Below, piece by piece: positions 44,800-57,021 of a stretch of DNA of 64,000 nt; the first letter of the stretch is position 1; every line of letters begins with the position of its first letter. The stretch covers positions 1,178,001 through 1,242,000 of the forward strand of contig KN832879.1 of NCBI GenBank assembly GCA_000827325.1, given 5' to 3'. The translations under genes were made by a program, and so were the position numbers. This DNA is from Oidiodendron maius Zn. Taxonomy: Eukaryota > Ascomycota > Leotiomycetes > Myxotrichaceae. Under the pieces are notes generated by a model that was not told the origin of the DNA, made no database searches, and saw only the letters and a program-made list of their open reading frames with translations.

Positions 44800-46639
44800 T
44801 CACCCGTCTCTCTTCTCCATTGCCGAGCTCATCTCAATAATCTCTGTATTCTGTATATCTAGTTGGTCCCCCTTAATGTCTGCAGCACTCTTATCTCTCG
44901 AGCCGTATATGCGCAGCATGCGTTTATCCTGCCACCAGACGATGCCAATCCAGATGATGAGCAAGACGGTAATGCAAACCATGGCGATGGTGCCTTTGAA
45001 GAATCCGGTCGAAGCATCAGTGGCAGGGTAGAGGATGATCCCCCAGAAGGAAAAAAGGACAGATGAGGCACCATTCATGGAGTAGAGAATAACAGCACGC
45101 GCCGCATCGTCACCATCGCGCATGAGTACTTGCGTCGCCCAGGCAAAGCAGACAGGCTGGATGGCGTAAGCTGTTCCAGCGAGGTAATACGCAGCCATCT
45201 TGGCGCCGATGCTGATATGATTCCAGCAGAGGAGGATGATACATGACACAATTTGGAGGACACAGGCGACCAGGCCCCAGGGTGCATGTTTGTGGGTTGC
45301 ATCAATGGCAATGGCGGTGAAGAGAGTGGCAACAATTCCGATAGCAGTGAGGCCAAGTGGGTAGTCGTTGTTATTGGCAACGGAGAAGTGGCCAGTCGTT
45401 TTCATCCACAAGAGCATACAAGATTGGGTGGAGAAGGCTTCAAGGGCACCGCCTATGACCCAGAACATGGTGAATATCCAGCTGCAAAGTTGTCAGTTAG
45501 ATTTCATAGCAGAAGAGGAAATGGCATAACTTGCAAGTTCATCTTGAAAAGAACACGTTTGATGAGAGAGAAACCAATGTTGTGACCTTCCGGATTTTTA
45601 GGTGGGAGTCGGCTGATGGCGAGAGCTCTCTCCTCAGACGAGAAGTATGGTGCCTTGGTGTTTTCTGGGAGATCGGGAAAAGATAGGAATCCGAAGATTG
45701 CGATGGGGAGAGTGATGATACCATCGATGATGAAGACCCATCTCCAGCCGGGAAGACCTGCATGGCCGTTCATGGTCGTGTAGACAGCGGTCATCATAAT
45801 ACCTAGTGAAGTGTTAGCATTGTACATATATTGAGCGATTACTTTATGACTGCTAGGCCAACTTTGGGCTAGCATTGGAATGTTGGACGCTTCAGGCGCA
45901 TGCCACACGGAAATCCCTACTCCATCTTTTTTCTTATTTCATGCGGCCACCCTCCCAGGATCCCGGCACCTGGTTGCGCTCACGTCGCATTGAGGATTGA
46001 TTGTGAAGCCATCACTTACCAGCAAACATAGTCCCCGCCATTCCAGAGGCAGCGAAGAGACCAATACGTTTCCCAATCTCATGCGACTTATACCATGAGC
46101 CAATAACATATTGGGTGCCGCTATATGTAGAAGCCTCGACCATACCCTGGAAGAAACGGACAGCAGCAATTTGACTGAAGTTATGCGTTGCAGCAGAGCA
46201 CATGGTAAGACCAGCCCAGATGAGGGTCATAAGGGGAAACCAGATGCGGGGTGGGATGACCTGGATGGCTAAGGCATGAGGGACTTGCCCAATTATGTCT
46301 GTGGTAAAGTCAGTAAAGTTTATCCACTTTTGAGGATATATTGCTGCGAACATCCGACTAGATGAATATTAGTGAGGATTCGAGATCAGAGGGAGAAGAT
46401 TAGATACCAGTAAGACAAGTAACTAGGATGTTATACTCGTTTCCAACAAGATGAAGATCCTCCTTGAGACCAGAGACGTAGGCATTGGCAAGGGCAGCCC
46501 GATCGAGATAATTGAAGAAGAAGGATAGGCAGCAGTATGTAAGAATAAAGAAGTCGATCTTACGGACGAGCTTGCGCTCAGTGGCCGTCGGAGCAGGTTC
46601 ACCCCATACGAGGACCCGGAGGTCATAGAGCCATCCCAT
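44800..46639 (-). CDS. MFS transporter, anion:cation symporter (Dal5/pantothenate-transporter-like) family
   Basis: Exons 46639-46408, 46298-46020, 45802-45535 and 45481-44800 give 486 residues with no breaks. Introns are 109, 217 and 53 bp. The last has a GC donor (GCAAGT...CAG), which is the only way the frame closes. Features of the family: LVRKIDFFILTYCCLSFFFNYLDRAALANAYVSGLKEDL (first helix region, in pieces), IWAGLTMCSAATHNFSQIAAVRFFQGMVEAS (helices 3-4), GWRWVFIIDGIITLPIAIFGF and a C-terminal six-helix half ending with a charged cytosolic tail. Plasma-membrane importer of a small organic acid, vitamin, peptide or sugar acid; the substrate cannot be told. It shares a promoter with the Zn2Cys6 gene to the right, the usual layout of a transporter and its own regulator. 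Confidence 0.88.
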
Positions 46640-47074
46640 GATTGTTATCGCGAAGTTGAAACTCGACCTCCGGAGCTATCTATTACGGAGCGAAGAAAAA
46701 GAATATTCACAAGATGAGGTGAATATCCTGTCGATCTTTGTTCAGTCTCGATGTTGTTGAATGAGATGTTGAATTAACATCAGAGGCAGTATAGGAAGGA
46801 AAGGCAGTGCCTCCAGAATTTATGAACAACTGCTAAGATGGGGCTGGCCAGTTAGGTCAATGTTCCTCCGGTGATGCATCTTACCCCACCCTTTAGATAG
46901 GGGATTTATATGGGGAATGCGGCGAATGTTCACTTCGTCGTGCTAGCAACCAATGAGAAGGCGCTGCACTCTCCGAACCCCCCTCCCACTCAACGACGAC
47001 TTCCGAGCATGCAGAAATGTCACCATAAATGGTTTTACTACCGCGTACTTCCTGACTCGACCAGTACCGATCGA
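46640..47074. promoter_or_regulatory. Shared promoter of the MFS transporter and its neighbouring regulator
   Basis: A 435-bp gap between diverging start codons. It contains CTCCGGAG near 46,669 and other CGG triplets that could serve a Zn2Cys6 factor, but no spacing rule can be confirmed. Confidence 0.5.
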
Positions 47075-49360
47075 ATGTCGAGTTCATCCAGCCCCATGCG
47101 GCCAGGGATGAGCAATCGGCGTACTAGGATCGCCTCGTGCGAGCCCTGCCGGCTCTCCAAGCTGGCATGCGATCATCGCCGGCCGGTGTGCTCTCGCTGC
47201 CTCAACCGCAAGACCGACCCCCAGTGCGTTTACAGGGAGAATCCATTCAAACGGAATCGATCAATCGCCATATCTGAGCTCCTGCCAACGAGGTGAGTCC
47301 CAAATCAGAGCATCCGGTCTCGTTAGGGATTGATGTTTGAAGGCTACGTCTAGCAACTGCAAATTAACTATCGGCCGATAGACCTAGCCTAACCTTTCAG
47401 ATGAAGCCGTATCCGAATCCCGGCTTCCAGGGCTCATCATCTCTCAAGACCGTGTTGGATAACCTGGGTGATCATCTTGCTGTCAGAAACGAGACATCTC
47501 GATCCGATCCCAGCGGGCAGCATTCATCCAGGGATGCAGTATTGCGTGCAGATAGCCGCAAAATGGTTGACGAGGGAGTGCAGTTGCTGGGGTCATTCCT
47601 GGATTATCTCGCTGACGATGCCTTTCGGCAACTCTTCTCCGATTGGAAGAGTAGTGGGCTGCAAGGCCATCTAGGCACATTTCTAATCTACCCGTTTTTT
47701 GGTAGCCTCGCAAACGAGATCAATGTCACCAGGCAACTGCAAAACCGACAAGCCAGCCTTGTTGCGCTTTCCCAGCGTCTATTTGAGAAGGCGAGCGAAC
47801 CGGTGGACATCCACCGGTCGATGACACTGCAGGAATTTTCGGCGCAATACACCAGCTCGAACCTGCGGTGGGAGACGGTGGGTTTAATTATCACCTTAGC
47901 GGGGTAAGTGAGTGCATTAACCAAGGCCGTCGATGCCAAGCTGACAAGTATTAGCATAGCTGTAACTGAAATTCGGGTGCCAAACGCTGTCTGCAAAACC
48001 GAAGAAGAGCGGCAGGTTCTTAGAACAAATCTAGTCCACTACAGCAACAAATGTGTCGCATTCTGCGATTCTCTGGATACTTTGAACGACATCTCCATGA
48101 TCTTCTTGTACGAAAGCTTTCTACTTGCTTCAATGTTCTATGGCGACCAAAGTACGTGTGCTGCCATGATCTCCTTCCTCGATAATGGGCCAGTCTGACA
48201 TTTTGTAAAATTAGGCTTCAAGGTCTGGCGACGGCTCAATCACGTATCCAGCGCCATATTTGCCGACGGCCTCCACGAAGCTGTCAAAGAAGAACAGCAC
48301 TTACCATTTTTCCTGGTCCAGCTTCGCAAACGCCTTTTCGCCCGGATATATGGATCGGACATCAGCTTTGCCGTCTTTCTCGGACGACCGCCGCGGGTAA
48401 GCAAGCGTTTCTGTTTCATTAATATGCCTCTAGATCTCGACGAGGATTCATACCAGCTGGTCGGGGACGCTCTGGATGAAGAGCTTAGCCATTTGGACCT
48501 GAATGGCTGGAACACTAGGGGAGTGGTCAGAAAGAGTGCAGTCATCCGATGGTCCATGATCACGTCGATGATCCGAGAGGATACGTTAGAGGTATTACTC
48601 GGTCGCAATCTATCGAATGTGCTACAGCGAATTAGGTACGTTGTTTCATCAATTATCAATCCTCGAGGTGCGTGCTTAAATTACAACAGTGACCACCGAT
48701 CTAGAATCGAGCATGCATGGAATGATCTTCCCTCCTTTCTCACAGTGCCAAGTCGGGATCTATGGCAGCAAGGGCGTTCTTGTCATGAAGTCGACATTCT
48801 CCACCAAATTCGACTGTTTTATCTTCATACTACATTTTTAATCGAATGGGCGGCATCACGCCATGGCCTCGATCAGACAGGAGAGCTCTTCAAGAAAGCA
48901 AGCGAACTCCTTGTCTGGGTCAACGAGGCTCTGGTACGGCGCGAACAGCTGTGCAACACGGGATTCACCTCTCTTGCTTGGAGGGTATGTATCCTCAACG
49001 TATCCGCTCAGTGAATGCTTTAATGACGAGAAACAGGTGGCCTCGTGTGCTCTTCCCGCTGCCGGGGCACTTGCCTGGTATCTCCTACAGGCCTCTTCCC
49101 GCAACGGATTTAAGCAACTGGACCCTTCATCACGGCGGCATAGCATCGAGAATCTTTTTGTTCTGATAGCCCATATGGGAATTTTACATGACCCAGAGGA
49201 CGGCAATTATCAACTCTTCTGTCAGGCCAAGAATGCGCTGCATTCCGCTATAGACACCATTCTCAATCCGCCGGATACCAGTCAGCCCGAGAACTCGCCC
49301 AGCATGCTGTCGGATTGGATGCTCTCTGACCACTTCGGGTTCGGGATGGATTCCTGGTGA
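47075..49360 (+). CDS. Zn2Cys6 transcription factor with fungal-specific middle domain
   Basis: Six exons: 47075-47292, 47388-47903, 47949-48151, 48215-48635, 48690-48984, 49037-49360. They give 658 residues in a closed frame. Start at MSSSSSPMRPGMSNRRTR. The zinc cluster is CEPCRLSKLACDHRRPVCSRC with a later CVY, and the basic PFKRNR follows. The motif YPNPGFQGSSS lies after intron 1, as in many members of this subgroup. FARIYGSDISFAVFLGRPPRVSKRF is the conserved core of the fungal_trans domain (PF04082). The intron at 48636-48689 is 54 bp and has no in-frame stop, so its retention would add 18 residues. Nuclear regulator, probably of the diverging transporter. Confidence 0.85.
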
Positions 49361-50154
49361 GCCCAACTCTACTCTCGTACGATATGCCGGATATTAATTA
49401 TTTCTAAAGGATTGGTTTGCCTGATCGCGCATCATTTGCCGCACTTGATGATAGTACGAACTAGAGTATTATGGCAGTTTTCACTACATACATAGGGGTA
49501 ATCAGGTCGCGTACGCACCCGCACAATTCAACATCATCAACCTAATCAATTAATACACATATATCGCTACAGTACAACTAGCACAGCCTAGGCATTACTA
49601 AGTCTATCCCTTCACCTGGTACCGCCCACGCTAGTTGCTGCAACGGCTCTAATGGGCTCGTAAAGAAAATTTACAAGCTTATGAAGAGCTATTCCTATTT
49701 CAAACAATTACGGGGTTCGATAACATTAATCTAAGGATTATTCCTGGAGGATATATCCTTACTAGCTTGAGCAGCCACCAGGCGAGAGGATAGCTACTTT
49801 ATATGCAGTTTATATTAGTGGTGTATAGGTTTAGTCAAGTCATCGGGCACGGCTTACTATACAAGGGCAAATATTAGTAGTGCTGCGGTCGAAGTAGGCT
49901 AATCCGCATACTAATAATGACAATGAACTCTACATGAGAGGGAAGAGAGAGGGGTTTTCCTAAGGTGCATATAGTACCTATTTCGTAACTATTATTCTCA
50001 TCTGCTAATACTATCACGCCTCTAAATACAATCTGATACGGCCACCCTGGTTTTACAAGTCTGCCAGTCGTCAAAGAAGAGAGCCCAGACGCCATCGCCC
50101 CTCGTCCTACCAGCCTTCAAGAACCAGATGATGTAAATAGTGACAGCGATTTTG
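49361..50154. other. AT-rich intergenic interval
   Basis: No gene signals. Composition falls toward AT after 49,430, with TA-rich words as in old mutated repeats. Confidence 0.45.
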
Positions 50155-50658
50155 TTACTGACTCCCCCGTTCCTCGTCACAGAATCTTTGGTGACGATCT
50201 GGAATATAATTGAGATAGTGGTGTCCACCTCTGGGAATCCTCCCCACACGACAAAACATGGGCTCCTCGCCTCTACATATGACGCGTTTCTGCATAAGAC
50301 TGCCGAAGCCTATCCAAATTGATTCATCCGTACGAGTTTGGCCCCCTAATAAGTTATTCCTGATAATATTATCGTTCGGCGTTGCTTTTCTTTGCGTTGA
50401 TATTAAAAGATGCGCAACCCTTCTGACTTTTTCATTCCGTTCATAAGTATTGCCTTCAAGGCATTGACGGAAGGTCGCTAAGCTTTCAAGGGCAGAAGGG
50501 GGGGCGAAAAAAGCAAATAGAAAAAGGAGACCATAGTCACTGTGCTTTACCGTATTCGTGGCGTTTTGAGGTTTCAGCTGCCACATGACTTGGGTGGCTA
50601 TCTTCCCCAACTCACTACCATTTCTATTCTCAATTTTCCTCATAATCGTACGGAACAA
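50155..50658 (-). CDS. Hypothetical protein or gene remnant, unknown family
   Basis: A 167-residue frame with even composition and no stops: GKIATQVMWQLKPQ, then DYGLLFLFAFFAPPSALESLATF, then ERNEKVRRVAHLLISTQRK and ESIWIGFGSLMQKR. It looks more protein-like than its shadows, but I do not recognise it. It starts close to and diverges from the NACHT-ankyrin gene (50693). It could be a broken part of a larger gene. Confidence 0.35.
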   Translation of the reverse strand: MFRTIMRKIENRNGSELGKIATQVMWQLKPQNATNTVKHSDYGLLFLFAFFAPPSALESLATFRQCLEGNTYERNEKVRRVAHLLISTQRKATPNDNIIRNNLLGGQTRTDESIWIGFGSLMQKRVICRGEEPMFCRVGRIPRGGHHYLNYIPDRHQRFCDEERGSQ

Positions 50659-50692
50659 TCCGTTTTGCCTTAAAATTCTTGAGCTATTGGCA

Positions 50693-53600
50693 ATGGCTGC
50701 CGTGCTACAAGCACAAGTAACTGTGTCTGGACAGAGGTCAGTGGCCTGTTACTTATCTTTCCCCCGTGCAGCCTTGTACGCCTATTGAGTAACACGTGTG
50801 ACTGACAAGAGGTTGTAGGACACGAGGGGAGAACCTTTGGCAGCTGTCAGTTTCTTCACTCAGCCAAGAGCAGAAAGAGCTTATTGACTTCAACCATTCG
50901 GACAGACTGACGGTCCTGAAAGAAGTGGTGAACTTAGCAGAAGACAAAAAAGAGCAATGCCTTCGGAAACGGTGGACGATTAAGAAGCGAAAAGGTGGCA
51001 CACTCATCCTCAGAGATGTATTCGAGAAAATTGCTGTTTGGGCGCAGAAATTTAGAGAGATTGGAGATATCGCCGTCCAGTATGACCCTGTTCATGCAGC
51101 CTTACCGTGGGCCGGTGTGCGTTTACTCCTGCAGGTGAGTTAACATTGCGTCCTTGTTTTGGATGTCGAGGTCCCAATCTGGTTTTCGGACTTTAGCAGA
51201 GCTGATCATATTTATAGCTCGTGATCAACGAGAGCCAGCCGTTTGGAGCAATGTTAGAAGGCTTAGAATACGTCTCGAATCTCATTGCGCGTTATGCTAT
51301 AGTGGAAGAGCTATACCTGAGCCAATCCTCTGTCGCTATCCATCAATTGAGCAACTCCATCGTCAAACTCTATTCATCCATCTTAATCTTTCTCGGCAAA
51401 GCGCATGGTTTCTTCGATGACAACACAGCCAAGCGCCTCGCGAAGAGCGTTGTCAAGTTGACGGATCAAGCATTTGAAGACTTGGTCAAAGACACGAATA
51501 GGTGCCAGAAAGACGTGGACACAGACGCTCGGCTCGTTGACTCAGAGCGTCAAAGGAACATTGCTTTTACGACAATCACCATGAGCAGCAACCTTTCGAT
51601 AGAGATGGAAAAATTCGCTGCCGGAAACGAAGAGATGAGGAAGCATACAGAACAAATGCTGAAGCTTTCTGAGCATTTAAGCCATCCCGTAAAACGGGTT
51701 GCTGAGCAGCTGTCAGAGATAACTGATTTTCTGGACACGGAGAAACGACTTGGTATTCTGCAGTGGCTATCAACTGTTCCGTATGAGCAGCACCATCAAA
51801 ATGTTCGTAAGGACCGACTGCTGGGAAGTGGAATGTGGCTACTGAGTAAATCCGAATTCACACTATGGAGATCCTCGAGCGTGTCTTCCATTTTGTGGCT
51901 TCACGGGATCCCAGGTTCAGGGAAAACAAAATTGGTGTGAGTCTGTCTTCAAAGTCATATGTTTGTATAAGACCGTTGCTGAATTTGTAGTTCTCTCATC
52001 ATTGACTATCTGATTGAAGAGAGCAAAACCTCGCAAACCCCCGCACCAATCGCATATTTCTATTGTGCAAGAGACAACACCGAGCCGGAACGGGCAGAAC
52101 CAGAAGAGATTCTTCGGAGCATAGCACGGCAACTTTCTGGGCTGGATGCACAAACGCCAGTTCGGGAACCTGCAAGGAAGAAGTACGAAGATGTCAGAGG
52201 CAAAGCCTTCCAAACAAGGAGGCTTGCTTTGGATGAAATCGTCGAACTTATTCTGGTCCTCACGGCTGAAAATCCAGCCACTCTGATCATCGATGCCCTA
52301 GACGAGTGTGATCCACTACGACGGCATGAATTATTGACGGCACTGGACGAAATTATTCGGAGATCCACCAGTGTTGTCAATGTCTTTGTATCTAGTCGAG
52401 ATAATAGTGATATTGTGTGCAGGTTGGATGAGTCACCAAATCTTTACATCAATGCACAAGACAACAGCCAGGACATCAAAAATTTCATCCTCCTGGAAGT
52501 TGAGAACGCTATCCAGCACAAGAGGCTTCTGAATGGACAGGTATCTCTCCAGCTGAAACGGTCGATAGTTGAAACTCTGGAGAATGGTGCTCAAGGAATG
52601 TAAGTGGCCCAAGCCTCGTGGACAATGGTCATCTTTCACTGACCCGGACAGGTTTCGTTGGGTCAGCCTACAACTACAAAACCTATGCGATCCTCGAAGA
52701 ATGCGGATTGAAGCCGATGTACAACAGGAACTTGGCCACCTTCCGAAAACACTCGCGGATCTATACGCTGTCATCTACAAGCAGATCCTCGACTCTGGAC
52801 AGCACAGCAGACAAATTGCAGAGAGAGTGCTTAAGTGGCTCCTCATTGCTCAAAGACCCCTCAAACCCGCAGAGCTTCTAGCAGCTGTATCCGTTGATTA
52901 CTATGGGAACTTCACTAGATTGAATTCCCAAGATATTTTGAACATCACCTGCAATCTTGTGGTTCTAGACAAATTCTCAGACGCATTTCGATATGCACAT
53001 CTGTCAGTCCTTGAATACCTAGAGACCCAACCAGAGTACAGCCGGGATAATACACATCTGATGGCGGCCGAAAGATGCCTACAGATATACCTTCCTTTGC
53101 CCACGGAATGGGTGCAAAAGTCACCAGAAAATCGACTGAATTTTGAGAATACAAGTGAACAAGACGACATCCTCAGAGATTATGGCAAGCATTATTGGCC
53201 AGAACATGCTTCGGCCATTAATCAACTGCTTCGAGAACAACACTTGTACACGCGCCTTGCTACATTTCTTTTTCAAAGCCAGGAGATATTCAGACAATGG
53301 AGGACAGACGTAAAATGGATTTCTCCGGATGCACTGCCTTCACTGCTACATGATGGAATCGTCTCGTCATCGACACCATTCTTTACAATTTGCAACTTCG
53401 GGTTGACGGAGCAATTGAGAATGATGAATAAATCACAGATCAACGCCGAGAACTACTTTGCGGGTGCAATGGACTCATCGTACAGGAAAACTGCTCAAGC
53501 TGGCTTCAATGGGTTCCAAATGGCGATCAGTCGTGGTCATTATGAGACCGCCCAAGTTATTCTCGACGCTGGAATTGATCTTACTAAATGCACCACAAAC

Positions 53601-54317
53601 GGCGAGACTCCCATAGCTCTGGTAGTTGCAAATGACCATGCAAAGTTGATACCTCTTCTGGTGAGAAGGGGAGTGGATCCCAATGCCAAAAGTCACATTC
53701 GTCCCAAAGTTGTTGGCCTTCAGATAGCATATGGAAGGGGAGAGCACCGCCCTCGCTCCAGTGTGGGCTTCCGTCATGCCAAAGAGGGAATCATAAGCGC
53801 CATAGATGAAGACATCGAATGTCCACTCCATACAGCAGCATTTCAAGCGAGAACAGCTTGCGTGAACGCACTTCTCAGCATGGGTGCTGATGTGAACGTG
53901 CGGAGTTCTCTGGGGGCTAATCCTTTGCACAAAGCTTTGGAGGGGTTCCATATACATATTGCAAAGATTCTGCTTGAGCATGGGGCTGATTCAAACGCCC
54001 CACTTCTCTATGGGAGAACACCACTGCACTATGCTGCTGCGCAAGGACAGGTTGAGGCTGCACGTCTTCTCCTAGCCCATGGTGCAAATCCGCTTGTGAG
54101 AGATATGCTCGGCAAAACTCCTTACGAGATAGCTCAGCGGTATGGCAAAATAGAGTTAGCCGATATTCTTAATCCGTCCAGATTTCCTCATATGTCGGCT
54201 CCACAGCAAAGTCAGCTCAATCTCTACGGCGGAGACCCTAATGATATAGAAGAAACAGGGCCTGACATTCCTCCAAAACAGCCGATGAACATTCCATCGG
54301 TGGTTTTCAGCGAATAG
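50693..54317 (+). CDS. NACHT-ankyrin receptor (fungal NLR), intact
   Basis: Exons 50693-50736, 50819-51134, 51218-51936, 51991-52599 and 52652-54317 give 1,117 residues in one closed frame; all introns are GT-AG (82, 83, 54, 52 bp). The N-terminal domain has the DUF7708-type block FEKIAVWAQKFREIGDIAVQYDPVHAALPWAGVR. A helical linker follows, then NACHT with P-loop GIPGSGKT and Walker B LIIDALDEC, then the arm region (KTLADLYAVIYKQIL, RVLKWLLIAQRPLKPAELLAAVSV). The C-terminal third has about five to six ankyrin units (GRTPLHYAAAQGQVEAARLLL, ANPLHKALEGFHIHIAKILLEHGAD). The tail is proline-rich. Probably a cytosolic non-self receptor. Unlike the receptor genes on the left, no breaks are visible. 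Confidence 0.88.
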
Positions 54318-54660
54318 GACCAACTTTTCATCGGGGCAGAGAACATGAGCTTTGTTGCCAGCCACCCATGGAGACAAAATGTTCGGCGTTAGAGTATCGA
54401 AAGGGATCAAAAGCAAGATGAGAGCTCAGATCTATCATAGTTTTCACTAAATCCAACGAAATAAATACCAAGAACTACCAAAGCCCATTCTTAAAGAGCG
54501 CAAATATGTAAGCCCATCATTGCGCACTAGCTTCTCATCGACAAATTCTCGAAACAATGTCATAGCGGTCTACTAAATTCGAAGAGCAAATATAATATTC
54601 TACAGAGCCTAGAAATAATCACCAAATTTGGAGGCTCCTTGCTCTACACTCCTCCTCTCG
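54318..54660. terminator. Convergent 3' ends of the NLR and AnmK genes
   Basis: A 343-bp gap where two genes point at each other, so it should contain both polyadenylation regions. No specific signal was assigned. Confidence 0.4.
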
Positions 54661-56000
54661 TCATTTTATAATAATCCTGCCCAGAACCCCAGCACTCGTG
54701 AATTCTTCAGCTTCCACTACCTTCTTCATTATACTCCTGTAGTTCTCTCCAGGAGTTACTGCACCCAACAACGCTGGCTGTCTATTCTCCGAAAATCCTG
54801 CGATTGAGACTTGGCGTCCACAGATCCCCAAGAATCCTAAGACTGCAAAAAGTACCGCCTCTTTTGCATCTGCCCTCAAGCCGTAAGCGCCTTTCTCCAT
54901 CCTTTCAACCTTTGTTTGAGGCAGTCTTTCCCTCAGCCACTTCATAATATTAGGGTTAAATGCTCCTCCACCGCAAATATACACCTCGTCGATTTTTCCC
55001 ACAACCGGGATGACATACTCCTCGTACGCTCTCACAATGGACTCAGATGTCATTCTGGTGATGGTCGCGACAATTCCGTCCTCCGAGATAGATGGATTCT
55101 TCGATCGCAATATCTCAACCTGCTCACGTGCCAGGTCGTCACTGAAAATTTCTCGCCCTGTAGTCTTTGGTAGCTTCATCCGGAAGTATGCCCTGGACAA
55201 AAACGCTTCCACGGCAGCTTGGTCAATCTCCCCCTCCCCTCTTGATCCAGCTTCACCATCCTTGTCATAGTGAGATTTTCCATTAGAGAGCAGGCGCACT
55301 GTCGCATCAATAAGGACATTTCCTGGCCCAGTATCGAAAGCAAAGTAGGAGGAGTCTAAGTCTTTCGCACAGGGCCTATTGGCAGCAGGGACAATGGTAG
55401 CATTGCCAATTCCACCAATATTCTGGCTTATCCTCGTTAAACTTGGATGAGCCATGACTGCGGTGTCAAAGAATCCAGTTAAGGGCGCACCTTGTCTCCC
55501 TGCTGCTACTTCTGCGGAGCGGAAGGAGGAGATGACAGTCCTTCACGACCGAGTCAGTGAAATATTTCTCACCCCAGCCGTCGACTTCTATCACTGGCCA
55601 GGAATACATACTTCTTCGTCTTGTTAGCAATCACTGCTGGCTCAGCCATCTGCAGCGTCGATAAGCGCTCTCCGGTCGGGGTATGCCACAGGGTTTGCCC
55701 GTGGCTAGCAATAATATCCACGTCTTCCAGGTTAACGCCTCCATCCTTTATAGCTCTGGCAAATTCTTCTCCGAGTGCAAAGTTCAGGTCGCAGATATCT
55801 TCCAGGGTCGTTGGCGCGCCAGGCTTCACCAATCCCAAGATTCTGCATCGCAGGTATGGTGTTACCGGCACTTCTTTGTAGGAGAGAAGTTCGACTGTGA
55901 TGTCGGGAGACGAGAGTTGCGAGGTGATCTTGCATATGGCAATGTCGATACCGTCTATGCTGGTCCCACAGTTCATACCTAGAACATTGAAAGACACCAT
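54661..56000 (-). CDS. anmK: Anhydro-N-acetylmuramic acid kinase homologue
   Basis: Exons 56000-55612 and 55540-54661 give 422 residues; the intron is 71 bp (GTATGT...AAG) and restores TVISSFRSAEVAAGRQGAPL across the join. Family landmarks are the N-terminal ATP/sugar motif GMNCGTSIDGIDIA (bacterial GLMSGTSxDG), ASHGQTLWHTP, QNIGGIGNAT, and FDTGPGNVLID, whose Asp (residue about 199) matches the catalytic base of the E. coli enzyme. YICGGGAFNPNIMKWLRERL is the C-terminal phosphate-binding part. In bacteria AnmK opens 1,6-anhydroMurNAc and phosphorylates it to MurNAc-6-phosphate. Fungi make no peptidoglycan, so the substrate would come from bacteria. It is transcribed away from a MurQ homologue 1 kb off, the next enzyme of that pathway. 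Bacterial origin by transfer is an inference. Confidence 0.9.
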
Positions 56001-57021
56001 TTTGGGCAAGGAACTCGTACGCAATTTCCGCTGCACGAGCTTAAAATAATCAAATTATCAACTATGGGTGTAATCGAGGATTGAAGCAGTTGATTGTGTG
56101 CGTAGCTTTACCAGTCACCTGGTTACCTGATGGTGACATGGACTTTCGGAACATTCGCAGGGGAAGAAAGGTGGACGATTGATATGCAAACCTAGCCTTA
56201 ATTTCCCCACCTCTTGGCCGGACTCGCTATCTTTTCATCTCTACTCTACAGCTGTACTGTAGCTTCGCAACAGCTCTCCTATAGGTAGGAGTCTCGGCGA
56301 GAAATATTGTGGTTCGATCGTGAGAGATGGTCATGAACGTGTCGATCTTTGCGAGGAACGTGGGATTTTGTCCGATATGAACCCCGAGATTAGGACCCAG
56401 ATCCACCACCCCGCACAAAGAGCTGCCTTGCTGATAGTGGGGTTATCATTAACTAGGACAAATGTAATAGTAGCTATGCCTCGGAGTGATCACTAGGTGT
56501 GGCCATTCACGGTACTCCGTTGGCCCGAAAATGGGAGAAAGGTCCACACATTACCCCGAGGCCTGCGGATTCACCAAGACGCTAAACCTGCTGAATAATT
56601 AATTCGAGCCGCCCTTCTCTTAGTACGTGAATGTGTCAAGACAATGTTAGCTTGTGCTTCTTTTTCATGGATGTTCAAGCTCGGAGTAAGAGCGCGGAGT
56701 AGAGACCTTGTCAATTGTTCCGCGAGCGGGAATCTTGCATTCCTCGTAGAGTTCGAATGGATTATTACCAATCGATTTACCGATTTACATCAAAGTTTGG
56801 ATTCACATGGATTTTCGCGCGCTTTCGCTCATAATACGAACTTAGAGTGGCCAGAGCATTCCATTACCGTGATCCACATGTGGACGCTCCTGGAGGAAAT
56901 AGGGCATTGATGCCACGATATTACTCAAATATAATAGCTTTAGCCTCTGCTCTCAGTTACCCCGTTGATTTCCTAGTATTAGAAATAAGTAGGAACACAC
57001 CAGAAGAAGTATCATAACGCC
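56001..57021. promoter_or_regulatory. Shared upstream region of the anmK and murQ homologues
   Basis: A 1,021-bp gap between diverging starts. On the minus strand a 63-residue frame (56227-56418, MCGVVDLGPNLGVHIGQNPTF...) looks protein-like but is not recognised. A second minus frame (56571-56771) and an overlapping plus frame (56644-56910) are weaker. A small third gene between the two enzymes cannot be excluded. Confidence 0.5.
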
